Below are positions 24,029 to 32,904 of a DNA stretch of 64,000 nucleotides, piece after piece; the first letter of the stretch is position 1; every line of letters starts with the position of its first letter. The stretch lies in NCBI GenBank assembly GCA_029432815.1, contig JAROBA010000003.1, positions 151,582-215,581 on the forward strand, in the 5' to 3' direction. The position numbers were made by a program, and so were the translations under genes. Source of the DNA: Pontiellaceae bacterium B1224 (GTDB lineage: Bacteria > Verrucomicrobiota > Kiritimatiellia > Kiritimatiellales > Pontiellaceae). The notes beneath the pieces were generated by a model. The model was not told the DNA's origin, searched no databases, and was given only the letters and a program-made list of their open reading frames with translations.

Positions 24029-25816
24029 ATGGCAGATAATAAGTCGTTTGAATCGACTCTTCACGATATCGTATACAGCATCGACACGGGCACGGGGCTC
24101 AAGATCATCCGTGTTCTCCTTTATATTCTGCTTCTTCTGCTGGTGGTTATGGTATTCACCGCCACGCAGTTTCGCGGTCTGAAATCGGAAGAGGCCATGG
24201 ACCTCTGCCAGCTTGGGCGGAATATATCGGTTGAGCAGGGACTGACTACCAAGACGGTTCGCCCGCTGAGTATGTGGAAAATGCAGGAGCAGAATCCGAA
24301 TGAAGATCCAATGATTGGAAATCATCCGGACCTTTTTAACGCCCCGGCATATCCTGCTCTTTTATCCCTCGGGTTTAAGTTTTTCGACCTGATCGGGGTG
24401 GACCCTTTTGAAATGCCTGAAGGAGCTCGTGGCGTTGCCATGCCGGCGGAGCAGTGGGTTGTGCTTCCCCTGAACCATATCTTTTCTATTCTCACCGGTT
24501 TGATTCTTTTCTCACTGGGTAAACGGATGTTTTCCCGTGAAATCGGGTTTCTGGGTATGACCATTTATTATTTGAGTAATCTGGTTTGGATGGATTCTGT
24601 ATCCGGATTAAACGTCTCTATGGGCATTTTCTTCTCAGTGGCTTCGTTTCATTCCATGGTCATCGCCATGTTGAATAAGCGTGATCGCCTGGCCACAGTA
24701 AAGTGGCTTATCCCATTTCTGCTTTCGATTGTTTTGGCAGGGGTAGCATTTTACACCCGGTTTATTACTGCCACGATCGTGCCGGGAATCTGTCTGTTTG
24801 CCTGGCTGATGGCTGGCCGTTTTCGTGGAGGCACTCGTTTTGTGCTCGTTTTTCTTGTCCTCTATGGATTGATGATTTCGCCATGGCTGGTTCGGAACTA
24901 TCAGATTTGCGGTAATCCGATCGGTATGGTGGGCTATGTTGCTCTCGAGGGTTCTCCCCAGTTTGTGGACAATGCATTGGATCGAGATTACCATCCTGAA
25001 CTGACCGGCTCGTTGATTTCTACGGCACTCAAGCAGAAGTGGAAGCTTAATTATTCCGGTGCGTACGCTAAAGTGATTCCTGGCATGGGCGGCGGCCTGC
25101 TGATGGCCTTTTTCCTGACCACCTTTTTCTATCACTTTGTCCGCCCACAGGTGAATTATCTGAGGTGGGGACTGGGGCTGTCTTTACTGCTGATGGTGAT
25201 TGTGGCAGGCTTCTTTTCAGAGTCTTCAATGCTTATGCTTCACCTGTTCTGGCCGTTTGTTATTCTTTATGGTTTGGCTTTCTTCTACATCCTGATCGAT
25301 CGACTCGACCTCGGCGTTCGTTTGTATAATCTGGGGCTGAAGGTCCTGGTAGCCGTTTTGGCGTTCATTCCATTCCTGCTCTCGCTGATGCCTCCCGCCG
25401 GTGCTCATCCATATCCACCATATTATGCTCCAATCATCGGAGGGGTGGCGGGCATGCTGAATGAACGTGAAGTGCTGGTCACGGATATGCCATGGGCAAC
25501 TGCCTGGTATGGTGATCGTGTTTCCATACTCCTGCCGAAGGATCTGGATCAGTTTTATGAAATCAACGATTACAAACAGTACATTTCCGGAATGTATTTC
25601 ACCACGATCACGAAAAACAAACCGTTTGTTAAAGGGTTGCTGGATGGACCGGAACAAAGCTGGTTGCCGATCATGACTGGCCGAACGCCGCCGGACTTCC
25701 CGCTAAAACAGGCGGTAGCACTGAGCCGACAGGACCAGCTCTTTCTGTCCGATCGCGACCGCTGGTCCAATTCCGGTGCTGGCGGAGGCGAGGCAGCTCA
25801 GCCTGAAGCCCCGTAG
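24029..25816 (+). CDS. Polytopic membrane protein, GT-C glycosyltransferase-like
   Basis: 595 residues with about ten predicted transmembrane helices from residue 28 on (IIRVLLYILLLLLVVMVF; later FVLVFLVLYGLMISPWLV and LRWGLGLSLLLMVIVAGFF) and a soluble C-terminal part rich in Gly and Ala at its end. An acidic residue follows the first helix on the outer side (LKSEEAMDLCQLGRNI), and FNAPAYPALLSLG resembles the first loop of ArnT/PMT-type GT-C transferases that take lipid-linked sugars. I cannot name the substrate; the GT-C call is tentative. It is between thiL and fmt in the same direction, with 13 bases to fmt. A one-mismatch palindrome copy at 24306 encodes PMIGN. Confidence 0.6.
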   Translation: MADNKSFESTLHDIVYSIDTGTGLKIIRVLLYILLLLLVVMVFTATQFRGLKSEEAMDLCQLGRNISVEQGLTTKTVRPLSMWKMQEQNPNEDPMIGNHPDLFNAPAYPALLSLGFKFFDLIGVDPFEMPEGARGVAMPAEQWVVLPLNHIFSILTGLILFSLGKRMFSREIGFLGMTIYYLSNLVWMDSVSGLNVSMGIFFSVASFHSMVIAMLNKRDRLATVKWLIPFLLSIVLAGVAFYTRFITATIVPGICLFAWLMAGRFRGGTRFVLVFLVLYGLMISPWLVRNYQICGNPIGMVGYVALEGSPQFVDNALDRDYHPELTGSLISTALKQKWKLNYSGAYAKVIPGMGGGLLMAFFLTTFFYHFVRPQVNYLRWGLGLSLLLMVIVAGFFSESSMLMLHLFWPFVILYGLAFFYILIDRLDLGVRLYNLGLKVLVAVLAFIPFLLSLMPPAGAHPYPPYYAPIIGGVAGMLNEREVLVTDMPWATAWYGDRVSILLPKDLDQFYEINDYKQYISGMYFTTITKNKPFVKGLLDGPEQSWLPIMTGRTPPDFPLKQAVALSRQDQLFLSDRDRWSNSGAGGGEAAQPEAP

Positions 25817-25829
25817 TCAGGAGGTTTAG

Positions 25830-26753
25830 ATGCGCATCATTTTCATGGGGTCCGCCGCACTGGCAGTTCCTTCACTCAAGGCTATTCTAAACTCAGATAA
25901 GGACGAGGTTGTTGGTGTGGTTTCGCAACCCGACCGGCCAGCCGGCCGCAAGCGGATGCTCACGCCTTGCCCATTGAAAGCTTTCGCCTGCGAGCAAGGT
26001 TTGCATGTCATGACCCCCGAGAAAATCGGAGATCCCGAGGCGGTACAGGCTCTGGAGGATCTTCAGCCGGATCTGCTCGTGGTTGTGGCCTATGGACAGT
26101 ATATCCCGCAACGGGTGATTCAGCTGGGGAAATACGAAGCCGTTAATGTGCATCCTTCCCTCCTTCCAAAATATCGCGGTTCCGCTCCGATTCAGTGGGC
26201 CATATTAAATGGTGACACCGTTACCGGTGTCAGCATTATTTATCTCGCGAAAAAAATGGATGCCGGCGATATCCTGCGTCAGGAAACCTTTCCATTGGGC
26301 AGCGACGAAACCTCGGCAACACTGCATGACAAGCTGGCGGAGTTCGGTGCGGAATTGCTGATGAAGGCCATTGAGGACATTCGCAGCGGTTCGGGGGTCC
26401 GTACTGTGCAGGATGAATCCAAAATGGTTGAAGTGCGCAAGCTGACTAAAGACGATGGGAAGATTGACTGGTCGCTGTCTGCGCGGGCTATTCGAAACCG
26501 AATTCGCGCATTTGATCCGTGGCCCGGAAGTTTTTGTACGCTGCCGAATGGCGATGTGCTGAAGGTTTGGAAGGCCGAAATTGTCGATGACGGAAACGGT
26601 GAGCCTGGCGAGTTGCTGGATGATCAGTTGTTGGTGGCCGCAGGCGAGGGCGCACTACGTTTAACTGAAATCCAACCACTCGGTAAAAAGCGTATGGAAG
26701 CCCTCTCGTTCCTGAATGGATTTCCGGTTGCCAAGGGGCTGATGCTTAGTTAG
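25830..26753 (+). CDS. fmt: Methionyl-tRNA formyltransferase
   Basis: Formylates initiator methionyl-tRNA for translation start. An AGGAGG ribosome site precedes the ATG. The catalytic domain shows the start MRIIFMGSAALAVP, the substrate loop QPDRPAGRKRMLTPCPLK, the catalytic core VNVHPSLLPKYRGSAPIQWAI with Asn, His and the later Asp (KKMDAGDIL). The C-terminal OB-like domain has the AIRNRIRAFDPWPGSF motif. The 307 residues are the normal length. No def gene lies beside it. Confidence 0.96.
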   Translation: MRIIFMGSAALAVPSLKAILNSDKDEVVGVVSQPDRPAGRKRMLTPCPLKAFACEQGLHVMTPEKIGDPEAVQALEDLQPDLLVVVAYGQYIPQRVIQLGKYEAVNVHPSLLPKYRGSAPIQWAILNGDTVTGVSIIYLAKKMDAGDILRQETFPLGSDETSATLHDKLAEFGAELLMKAIEDIRSGSGVRTVQDESKMVEVRKLTKDDGKIDWSLSARAIRNRIRAFDPWPGSFCTLPNGDVLKVWKAEIVDDGNGEPGELLDDQLLVAAGEGALRLTEIQPLGKKRMEALSFLNGFPVAKGLMLS

Positions 26754-26811
26754 CGGCAAGGCACAAAAAAACAACCCATGGAAATCGCATCCTCTCGGAT
26801 TTCCAGGGATT

Positions 26812-26852
26812 GTAAAAACAAAGCAAGGCCGAAGCGGTATGCTCCAGCCTTG
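26812..26852 (-). terminator. Terminator of the hisG / small ribosomal gene unit
   Basis: Read on the minus strand, CAAGGC and GCCTTG pair around a partly structured loop and are followed by CTTTGTTTTT, 25 bases after the stop of the small gene at 26877. Confidence 0.7.
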
Positions 26853-26876
26853 AAATGGATCATAAGCTAAGTCAGC

Positions 26877-26966
26877 TTATTTCTTTTTATGACGATCTGC
26901 GCGACGACGCTTGCGACGCTTGTGATTCGACATTTTAGTTTTACGCCATTTTTTGATGGTACCCAT
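26877..26966 (-). CDS. AURKAIP1/COX24-domain small ribosomal-type peptide
   Basis: A 29-codon gene: ATG at 26966 with AGGAG six bases upstream, TAA at 26877-26879. The product is almost entirely basic (KKWRKTKMSNHKRRKRRR, then ADRHKKK). The pattern KKWRKxKMxxHKRRKRRR is that of the AURKAIP1/COX24 (DUF1713) domain. Related short proteins are ribosomal subunit components (bS22 in mycobacteria, mS38 in mitochondria), where they thread into the 16S rRNA. It follows hisG by 40 bases on the same strand and has its own terminator. Confidence 0.85.
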   Translation of the reverse strand: MGTIKKWRKTKMSNHKRRKRRRADRHKKK

Positions 26967-27006
26967 GTTATCTCCTGATTGTGTCTTAAAAGGGTGAATA
27001 AGATAC

Positions 27007-27879
27007 TTACGCCACGACTTTGTTCAAGCTTAATTCAATAATTCCTTCGGCACCCGCTTCTTTCAGGGAAGGGATGATTTCGCGAACAACCGATTCGTCT
27101 ACCACGGTTTCGATGGCAAACCAACCATCGTCAGTCAGTGAATTCACTGTTGGGGAGTGCAGTGCTGGAAGCAACGACTTGACGGTCTCAAGGTTTTCGG
27201 CTTTGACATTCAGTTTCAGTAAAACTTTGTCGTCGGCGTCCAGTGCGGCTTTTAACAGCAGAGCAATTTTTTCGAGCTTCTGTTTTTTCCAGTCATCCGC
27301 CCAGGCATCCTGCGAGCAGAAAAACTGAGTGTACGACTCCATAATGGTTTCAACAATTTTAAGGTTGTTGGCTTTCAGTGAGCTGCCGGTTTCCGTGATG
27401 TCGACAATGGCATCCACGAAATCCGGAACTTTGACTTCCGTTGCACCCCAGGAGAACTCGACTTCGGCTTTAACACCATTGCGTTCCAGCCAGCGTTCAA
27501 CAATGCCAACGCCTTCTGTAGCGATCTTCTTTCCTTCCAGATCCTTCACGGAGCTGATGGGGGAATCGTTCGGTACGGCCAGTACCCAGCGGATCGGGCG
27601 TTTACTCTGTTTGGAGTAGACCATGTCGCACAGGTTCACCACGTTGGAGCCATTGGCTTCAACCCAGTCCAAACCCGCGATGCCGGCGTCCAGCATGCCA
27701 TGCTCAACGTAGCGGCTCATTTCCTGAGCACGCATTACGCGAATTTCAATTTCTTCGTCGTCGATCGACGGAAAATAGGAGCGCGAGCCGCCCTTGATGC
27801 TGAATCCAGCCTTCTTAAATAGAGCGTAGGTCGATTCCTGTAAGCTGCCTTTCGGCAATCCAATCACCAGTTTATTCAT
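27007..27879 (-). CDS. hisG: ATP phosphoribosyltransferase (long form)
   Basis: Catalyses the first step of histidine synthesis, joining ATP and PRPP. The start is the ATG at 27879 with AAGGA upstream; homology starts there (NKLVIGLPKGSLQE). The catalytic domain contains RAQEMSRYVEHGMLDAGIAGLDW and the PRPP loop DAIVDITETGSSLKANNL. The last 75 residues form the HisG_C ferredoxin-like domain that binds histidine (KLNVKAENLETVKSLLPALHSPTV), so this is the 290-residue self-sufficient form and needs no HisZ. Other his genes are not in the window. Confidence 0.95.
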   Translation of the reverse strand: MNKLVIGLPKGSLQESTYALFKKAGFSIKGGSRSYFPSIDDEEIEIRVMRAQEMSRYVEHGMLDAGIAGLDWVEANGSNVVNLCDMVYSKQSKRPIRWVLAVPNDSPISSVKDLEGKKIATEGVGIVERWLERNGVKAEVEFSWGATEVKVPDFVDAIVDITETGSSLKANNLKIVETIMESYTQFFCSQDAWADDWKKQKLEKIALLLKAALDADDKVLLKLNVKAENLETVKSLLPALHSPTVNSLTDDGWFAIETVVDESVVREIIPSLKEAGAEGIIELSLNKVVA

Positions 27880-27961
27880 AAATCCTTTTCCTTTGTTGGT
27901 TTGGGAAAGCGGGGAATATAGAGGAACAATCATGCACGTCCAATACCTGATTGTGAAAAAT

Positions 27962-28009
27962 TTCCAAACATTGGAACTTTTGCCGAATCGACTTGTCCAG
28001 CCATTGGAA
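27962..28009. repeat. Two palindrome copies between hisG and tRNA-Arg
   Basis: A perfect copy TTCCAA-ACA-TTGGAA at 27962-27976 and a two-mismatch copy GTCCAG-CCA-TTGGAA at 27995-28009 lie in the 160-base gap upstream of hisG. The second lies 29 bases before the tRNA gene. Confidence 0.8.
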
Positions 28010-28038
28010 AACCCGTATTTCTATATCTTCTTCACCAC

Positions 28039-28114
28039 GCACTCATGGCCTAATGGATAAGGCAACTGGCTTCGAACCAGTCGATTGCAGGTTCGACTCC
28101 TGCTGAGTGCGCCA
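28039..28114 (+). tRNA. tRNA-Arg (anticodon UCG)
   Basis: A full cloverleaf can be drawn: acceptor GCACTCA / TGAGTGC, D arm GCC...GGC, anticodon stem ACTGG / CCAGT with loop CTTCGAA (anticodon TCG, reading CGA), T arm GCAGG-TTCGACT-CCTGC, discriminator G and an encoded CCA end. The 76-base gene ends six bases before the folE stop on the other strand. Confidence 0.96.
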
Positions 28115-28120
28115 TTCTTC

Positions 28121-28663
28121 TTATTTTCCGATGAGTTTAAGGAATTCGTTGCGCGTGGAGGAATCCTTCCGGAAACTGCCGAGCATGGCCGAGGTGACCA
28201 TGCAGGAATTCTGCTTTTCAACGCCTCGCATCATCATGCAAAGGTGCTGAGCTTCGATTACGACTCCGACCCCCTCAGGCGCAACTGCATCCATAAGCGT
28301 GGTGGCAACCTGGTTCGTGAGGCGCTCCTGAATCTGAAGGCGGCGGGCGAAGTGGTCGACAATGCGGGCGAGTTTGCTGACACCGAGGACTTTGCCTTCA
28401 GGAATGTAGCCGATATGGCATTTCCCGAAAAAGGGCAGCATGTGGTGTTCGCACAGGCTGTAGAGCTCGATGTCTTTAACGATGATCATGTGATTGTCTT
28501 CAACGGTGAAGACGGCATCGTTGATGACATCCTCGAGCTTTTGATGATAGCCGCGTGTCAGGAATTCCATTGCTTTTGCAGCGCGCTGCGGGGTGTCGAG
28601 CAGGCCTTCGCGCGTGGGGTCTTCGCCGATTTTAGTGAGAATGTCTTTGTAGAGGTCGTTCAT
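28121..28663 (-). CDS. folE: GTP cyclohydrolase I
   Basis: Converts GTP to dihydroneopterin triphosphate, the first step to tetrahydrofolate. The start is the ATG at 28663 with GGAG upstream; the longer frame is not supported. Family motifs: [18 protein letters not shown], the zinc site [44 protein letters not shown] and [16 protein letters not shown] with the second zinc Cys. The 180-residue length is typical. The pabB-pabC fusion at 55 kb provides the other branch of folate synthesis. Confidence 0.96.
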   Translation of the reverse strand: MNDLYKDILTKIGEDPTREGLLDTPQRAAKAMEFLTRGYHQKLEDVINDAVFTVEDNHMIIVKDIELYSLCEHHMLPFFGKCHIGYIPEGKVLGVSKLARIVDHFARRLQIQERLTNQVATTLMDAVAPEGVGVVIEAQHLCMMMRGVEKQNSCMVTSAMLGSFRKDSSTRNEFLKLIGK

Positions 28664-28721
28664 AGGGGCTCCGTATTTCGTACTGTGTATCGCTGAGAAA
28701 ACAAACTGTCTGGATTCCTGC

Positions 28722-28750
28722 CGCAATACGCAATAAGCAATACGTACTAT
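28722..28750. repeat. AATACG-type short repeat between folE and cstA
   Basis: CGCAATACGCAATAAGCAATACGTACTA: tandem near-copies of an ATACGCA unit, overlapping the last bases of cstA. Similar runs occur at 36842-36870 (just upstream of gcvPB) and, inside the glycosyltransferase gene, at 2874-2900. Confidence 0.6.
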
Positions 28751-30441
28751 TTTCTTCTGAGCTGCGCGAGAACGAGCAGGCCTTCAATAATCATCCAGAG
28801 CTGGAGAATGGTGATGACCAGGCCGATTACAAAAAGCATCCATTTGCTCTGTGAGTAGAAGTTTACGAGATTAATTTTCATGGCCCAGCTGGTCATGATG
28901 ATCATAAAGACCATCGGGATGGCGGTGAAAATGATGTTGATTTTCTTTCTGGCAAGCCAAACCGTGACGACCAGCAGGGCGAGACCGCCGAGTAGCTGGT
29001 TCACGGCTCCGAACAGCGGCCAGAGTGAAAGTGCCCCTTTGGCGTCGCCACCACTGGAAAAGGCGAGCAGGAGGGCGGTGGCTACGGCGATGAAGGTGGC
29101 GGGATGTTTCTTTCCAAGGATTGGAACTTTGCTGCTGATGGCAATCTCGGAAATGATATAGCGTTGCAGGCGCGTAGCAGTGTCGAGGGTTGTGGCGGCA
29201 AACGAGGCGACAAAAACACCCATCAGGGTGAGTATAATACTTTTGGGAAGCCCGATGCCGGAAATCATATTGGCCGCACCGGTCACGAAGGCGTCGATTT
29301 TTGCAGAAAGTCCGCCGGCCGCCGACCAGCTGGCATACTGCTGGTTAAAGGCTTCCGCGCCGGTGAAAAAGGTGCCGTCTTTCTCAAGACCGAGCCCGAT
29401 GCCGGCCCCGCAGGCAATGATGACGATGACGGCGAGCATGCCTTCGAGCAACATGCCTCCGTAGCTGATGGGCTGGGCACTGGTTTCCTGATCGCACTGT
29501 TTGGAGGAGGTGCCGGAGGAGACCAGGCAGTGGAATCCGGAAATGGCCCCGCAGGCCACGGTGATGAAAAGGATCGGGAAGAGGGATGGAGCGCCCGCGG
29601 CTCCAAGGTTGGTGGCAGGGGCGACCATCGGCGGGTGCGTGACGACGATGCCGAGCAAAAGCAGGCCCATGGCGATGCAGAGCTGAAATGCGTTAATGTA
29701 GTCGCGCGGCTGCAGCAGCACGGTGACGGGCAGGGTGGAGGCCGTATAGGCATAGATCAGCAGAGCGATCACCCAGATGCCGACGCTTGAAAGGTTTCCA
29801 ATGTCTGGAAGATGAACCGGGAACCAGGCGCCGATCACGATGGTGGCATACATCAATATCGTGGCTGCAATGCCGTAGGTGATGTGTGATTTTCCCTTTT
29901 TATAGACCATGAATCCCAGCCAGATGGCAATGGGGAGCTGTAGCCAGACGGGGATGACCGATTGCGGAAAAATGGAAAATACAGCGGCGATCACTACGCC
30001 GAAGATGGCGATGACCAACCACAGGGCGAAAAAGATGATCAGCATGAAGAGCGACTTTACTCGCGGGTTGATGATGGTTCCGGCAATGTCTCCGATGGTT
30101 CGGCCTTCATGCCGCAGCGAGATCATCATGGAACCAAAATCGTGAACGGCTCCCATGAAAATGGAACCGACCAGAATCCAGATTAGAGCAGGCACCCAGC
30201 CCCAGATAATGGCAATGGCGGGACCGACGATAGGGCCGGTTCCGGCAATAGAGGTGAAATGGTGCCCGAACAGTACCGTCTTGTCGGTGGCCACGAAATC
30301 GATTCCGTCATCATGCATCTCGCTCGGGCATTTGGCAGCAGGATCAACCTTGAATATTTTCCTGCCAAGAAAACGACCGTAGGTGTGATAGGCAACGATG
30401 TATAAAACAGCGGCTAATCCGGCGATGATCAGAGAATTCAT
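28747..30441 (-). CDS. cstA: Carbon starvation protein A, pyruvate/peptide transporter
   Basis: A multi-spanning inner membrane transporter of the CstA/BtsT family, shown in enterobacteria to take up pyruvate or peptides. Family motifs: N-terminal [19 protein letters not shown], then [46 protein letters not shown], and [18 protein letters not shown] in the middle, with a C-terminal cluster of helices. The 564 residues suit the shorter CstA forms. Two sensor-kinase genes lie directly upstream on the same strand (56-base gap), which suggests regulated uptake. A perfect palindrome copy is at 29112 and a one-mismatch copy at 29796 (encoding VPILGK and LPDIGN). Confidence 0.94.
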   Translation of the reverse strand: MNSLIIAGLAAVLYIVAYHTYGRFLGRKIFKVDPAAKCPSEMHDDGIDFVATDKTVLFGHHFTSIAGTGPIVGPAIAIIWGWVPALIWILVGSIFMGAVHDFGSMMISLRHEGRTIGDIAGTIINPRVKSLFMLIIFFALWLVIAIFGVVIAAVFSIFPQSVIPVWLQLPIAIWLGFMVYKKGKSHITYGIAATILMYATIVIGAWFPVHLPDIGNLSSVGIWVIALLIYAYTASTLPVTVLLQPRDYINAFQLCIAMGLLLLGIVVTHPPMVAPATNLGAAGAPSLFPILFITVACGAISGFHCLVSSGTSSKQCDQETSAQPISYGGMLLEGMLAVIVIIACGAGIGLGLEKDGTFFTGAEAFNQQYASWSAAGGLSAKIDAFVTGAANMISGIGLPKSIILTLMGVFVASFAATTLDTATRLQRYIISEIAISSKVPILGKKHPATFIAVATALLLAFSSGGDAKGALSLWPLFGAVNQLLGGLALLVVTVWLARKKINIIFTAIPMVFMIIMTSWAMKINLVNFYSQSKWMLFVIGLVITILQLWMIIEGLLVLAQLRRK

Positions 30442-30497
30442 AGCCGACGTTTTAACGCCGGTAAAAGAGTTCCGAAAAGCTTTTTTTATGATTTATC

Positions 30498-31493
30498 TTA
30501 GCTTTTAGAAGGTAGGGAGCATGTCATTCTGGTTAGGTTTGAACGCGTCGAAGTGATCGAGAGTTCTGCACCGATTCTTCCTGCTTTGTATCGCATGAGA
30601 GGAAGTCCCATTCCTTCTTTGTAGTCGGGATCGAGTGGTTTCCCGTCGTTTTCAATGATGAAAGAGGTTTGCAGCTCATTATTTTCGAGGCGGATAAATA
30701 TGTATTTCGGAGCGGCATGATGCAGAGCATTGGCTACGGCTTCAAACATGATTTTACATAGATCTGGTACCATATTTTCAGGTATTGTTTCCCAGTTCGG
30801 ATTTTCCTGATACCGAATATCGACGATTGAAACTTGGCTGATTTGCTTGCGCAGCAGGGATATCACTTCGGTCATTTTTCCGGTTGCGGGTATTTGACTG
30901 ATGGAGTAATCGTCGATGGTGCACAGCTGTTTTATACAGTCCCTGATGATCATGCTGATGTTTTCGGCAACGATTGCGCGCGGATGATCTTCTGCGTGTA
31001 ATTTCTGTTTTAGCAACTGGCTGGTGGCAAGCATGGCTTTCAGCTCTTCAAAGGGTTTTTCAATTAGGCGGTCATTCAGTTCGCGATTTTCCAGCTGCTG
31101 AGCATCGATCAGATATGCTGTTAATTGATCGAGATCTTTTGTTCGTTCTACGACAATCTCTTCGAGCGAATCATTCAGCTTATGATATTTGACCTGAATG
31201 GTCTTAAGCAGCGCGGTACAACTTGAGAAAATAAGCTGAGATGCAATGCCGAATGGGTTGAGAGTTTCAAGAGCAGGTTGATCGGAATGAATAGAAAACA
31301 GACCGTAATGCACGGCAAGAGAAAGCAGGGTGGTAAGTAGAGCTCCTCGGTAGAGGTATAGCCAGCCGCCCAGCATTGTAAGGGGTATTGAGAAGAGCAT
31401 AACCGTGATCTGCAGCTGAGAATACATGCTGAATATGAAGGCCACATAAAGTAACCAGGCCATGATATAGGTCTGAAATCGCGTTAATTTCAT
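30498..31493 (-). CDS. NarX-type sensor kinase homologue lacking the phospho-acceptor His
   Basis: 331 residues: about three transmembrane helices (residues 8-95), a short coiled coil, a dimerisation helix, and an HATPase domain. In the dimerisation helix the usual ELHDG is RELND: the phospho-acceptor His is replaced by Asn140. In contrast the ATP-binding lobe looks intact, with N-box EAVANALHHA, G1 box IENDGKPL and G2 box GMGLPLMRYKAG. It starts in a 4-base ATGA overlap with the kinase gene at 31490, and cstA follows after 56 bases. The likely role is a non-autophosphorylating partner that supplies ATP-binding function to the neighbour, but that is inference. Confidence 0.75.
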   Translation of the reverse strand: MKLTRFQTYIMAWLLYVAFIFSMYSQLQITVMLFSIPLTMLGGWLYLYRGALLTTLLSLAVHYGLFSIHSDQPALETLNPFGIASQLIFSSCTALLKTIQVKYHKLNDSLEEIVVERTKDLDQLTAYLIDAQQLENRELNDRLIEKPFEELKAMLATSQLLKQKLHAEDHPRAIVAENISMIIRDCIKQLCTIDDYSISQIPATGKMTEVISLLRKQISQVSIVDIRYQENPNWETIPENMVPDLCKIMFEAVANALHHAAPKYIFIRLENNELQTSFIIENDGKPLDPDYKEGMGLPLMRYKAGRIGAELSITSTRSNLTRMTCSLPSKS

Positions 31494-32497
31494 GATTGAT
31501 AAGTGGTTTTGTATTTTGGAACGTTAAAGTGAATGGTGCTGATACCCTGTGTGGAGGACGATTCTTTGAGAGTCCCATCAAGCTGCTTTAAACGGTATTG
31601 AATTAATCCTAATTGCGAGTCCTTATCGGTCATCGCGGGTGAACATCCAGTATGTTCAATTTCAAGCACAAAGTGCTTTTCGGAAGCATTCAGAGATATA
31701 TCTATCCGGTCGGCGTCAGCATGAGTGGTTAAATAATTGATACTCTCCTGACAGATGCGGTAGAGCTGAAGGGCAATTGTTTCCGGTATATCAGTCATGC
31801 CGGAGAAATCGTTGACCTGAATGTGCGTCAAACGCATTTCACTGATACATCCTGCCAGTTCGGTCAGAGCTGAAACCAGGCCGACCTGGGCAATCCTTAC
31901 CGGAAAGAGGGTTCGGGCAATTTGACGGATGTGGTTATGAGCGCGGCAGGTTGAATCCATTAATGATGTCGCTGCAGATGTTGCCGAGCTACCTTCCTGT
32001 TCGAGCTGAGTAGCGAGAGAAGCGCAGAGCAACTGAATGCCGGTCAACTGTTGGCCGATGCCATCGTGAAGCTCTTGACCGCGGTTTACTCTTCGGATTT
32101 CCGCATTGTTCAGCAACTGCGCGGTGAGCAAGGATAATTCCGAATCGCGTTCTGCTACGCGTTCGTCAAGTTGTTGCGTTGTTTTCCGAAGAGCATCGTA
32201 ATTGATTCGTAGCCGGCTGAAGAGATATACGACCAGAAGTGCGATTAAAATTCCCGTGATCCGGTCTGAGAAATAAATGTATTCATCGGCAAAGAACTGG
32301 TTGAGAGAAAATGCGATACATTCAATATAGAATACGAGAAGCAGCCCGCCTGTGCTGCCGATCAACCAGGCGCTGACTGCCAGAAAAGGAATCGCCGGAA
32401 TCAGGACATTCGAATTCCAGGCATGGAACATTTCGAAGCAGAACAGGGGATACAGAATGCTAAATAAAAGGTATAGGATGGAGGTAATTCGTTTCAT
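31490..32497 (-). CDS. NarX-type sensor kinase with HisKA_3 His but degenerate ATP lobe
   Basis: 335 residues with a membrane domain (residues 7-95), a coiled coil, and a HisKA_3 helix carrying the phospho-acceptor His144 in QELHDGIGQQL. The ATPase lobe keeps an N-box (CQESINYLTTHA). Its G1 box reads EHTGC instead of the normal DxGxG, and the G2 box reads SQLGLIQYR instead of GxGLxxMRER, so ATP binding is doubtful. Its defects are the opposite of those in the overlapping downstream gene. No response regulator gene is adjacent. The membrane domain resembles those of both neighbours. Confidence 0.75.
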   Translation of the reverse strand: MKRITSILYLLFSILYPLFCFEMFHAWNSNVLIPAIPFLAVSAWLIGSTGGLLLVFYIECIAFSLNQFFADEYIYFSDRITGILIALLVVYLFSRLRINYDALRKTTQQLDERVAERDSELSLLTAQLLNNAEIRRVNRGQELHDGIGQQLTGIQLLCASLATQLEQEGSSATSAATSLMDSTCRAHNHIRQIARTLFPVRIAQVGLVSALTELAGCISEMRLTHIQVNDFSGMTDIPETIALQLYRICQESINYLTTHADADRIDISLNASEKHFVLEIEHTGCSPAMTDKDSQLGLIQYRLKQLDGTLKESSSTQGISTIHFNVPKYKTTYQS

Positions 32498-32503
32498 TGA
32501 AGG

Positions 32504-32767
32504 CTAAACAGGCAGAGGGTTGCTGGCATTCGTTTGATACCAATTGAAAATATCAGCGTGGAGGTAACTTAATAGGTACATGAGAAAAAGAATGGCGGGG
32601 ATCATGAGCGGAAGTCCGCGGGTGGTGCCATAGATCCAGGCGCCGAGACCGAGCAGGAGAAAGTGCGGAATCGCCACGGAGATGTTCCACACGGGGAACG
32701 CGACAACCGTGAACAGGGCGTACAGGAGCCAAGCTGAACTGTATAATATGGTGATAGGTCGAAGCAT
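32504..32767 (-). CDS. Free-standing membrane domain related to the adjacent kinases
   Basis: 87 residues made of about three transmembrane segments and a short tail. Its sequence (ILYSSAWLLYALF, then LLLGLGAWIYGTTRGLPL) aligns by eye with the N-terminal membrane domains of the two kinases downstream (AWLIGSTGGLLL and GGWLYLYRGALL). It ends six bases before the next start codon, so it is part of the same transcript and looks like a first cistron. It may be a sensor subunit without an enzymatic part, or the remains of a third kinase. Confidence 0.6.
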   Translation of the reverse strand: MLRPITILYSSAWLLYALFTVVAFPVWNISVAIPHFLLLGLGAWIYGTTRGLPLMIPAILFLMYLLSYLHADIFNWYQTNASNPLPV

Positions 32768-32904
32768 TTTAAAAGGTACGATTAAATAATTAATCTAATC
32801 TATAAGAGAAACCTCTGCGATGTGAAGAAATTCGTTGCAATAACGCTATTAAGATCAAATTCGAATTGCGGCATAGGGGCGTGTTTTTGTATCATCTAGC
32901 GATT

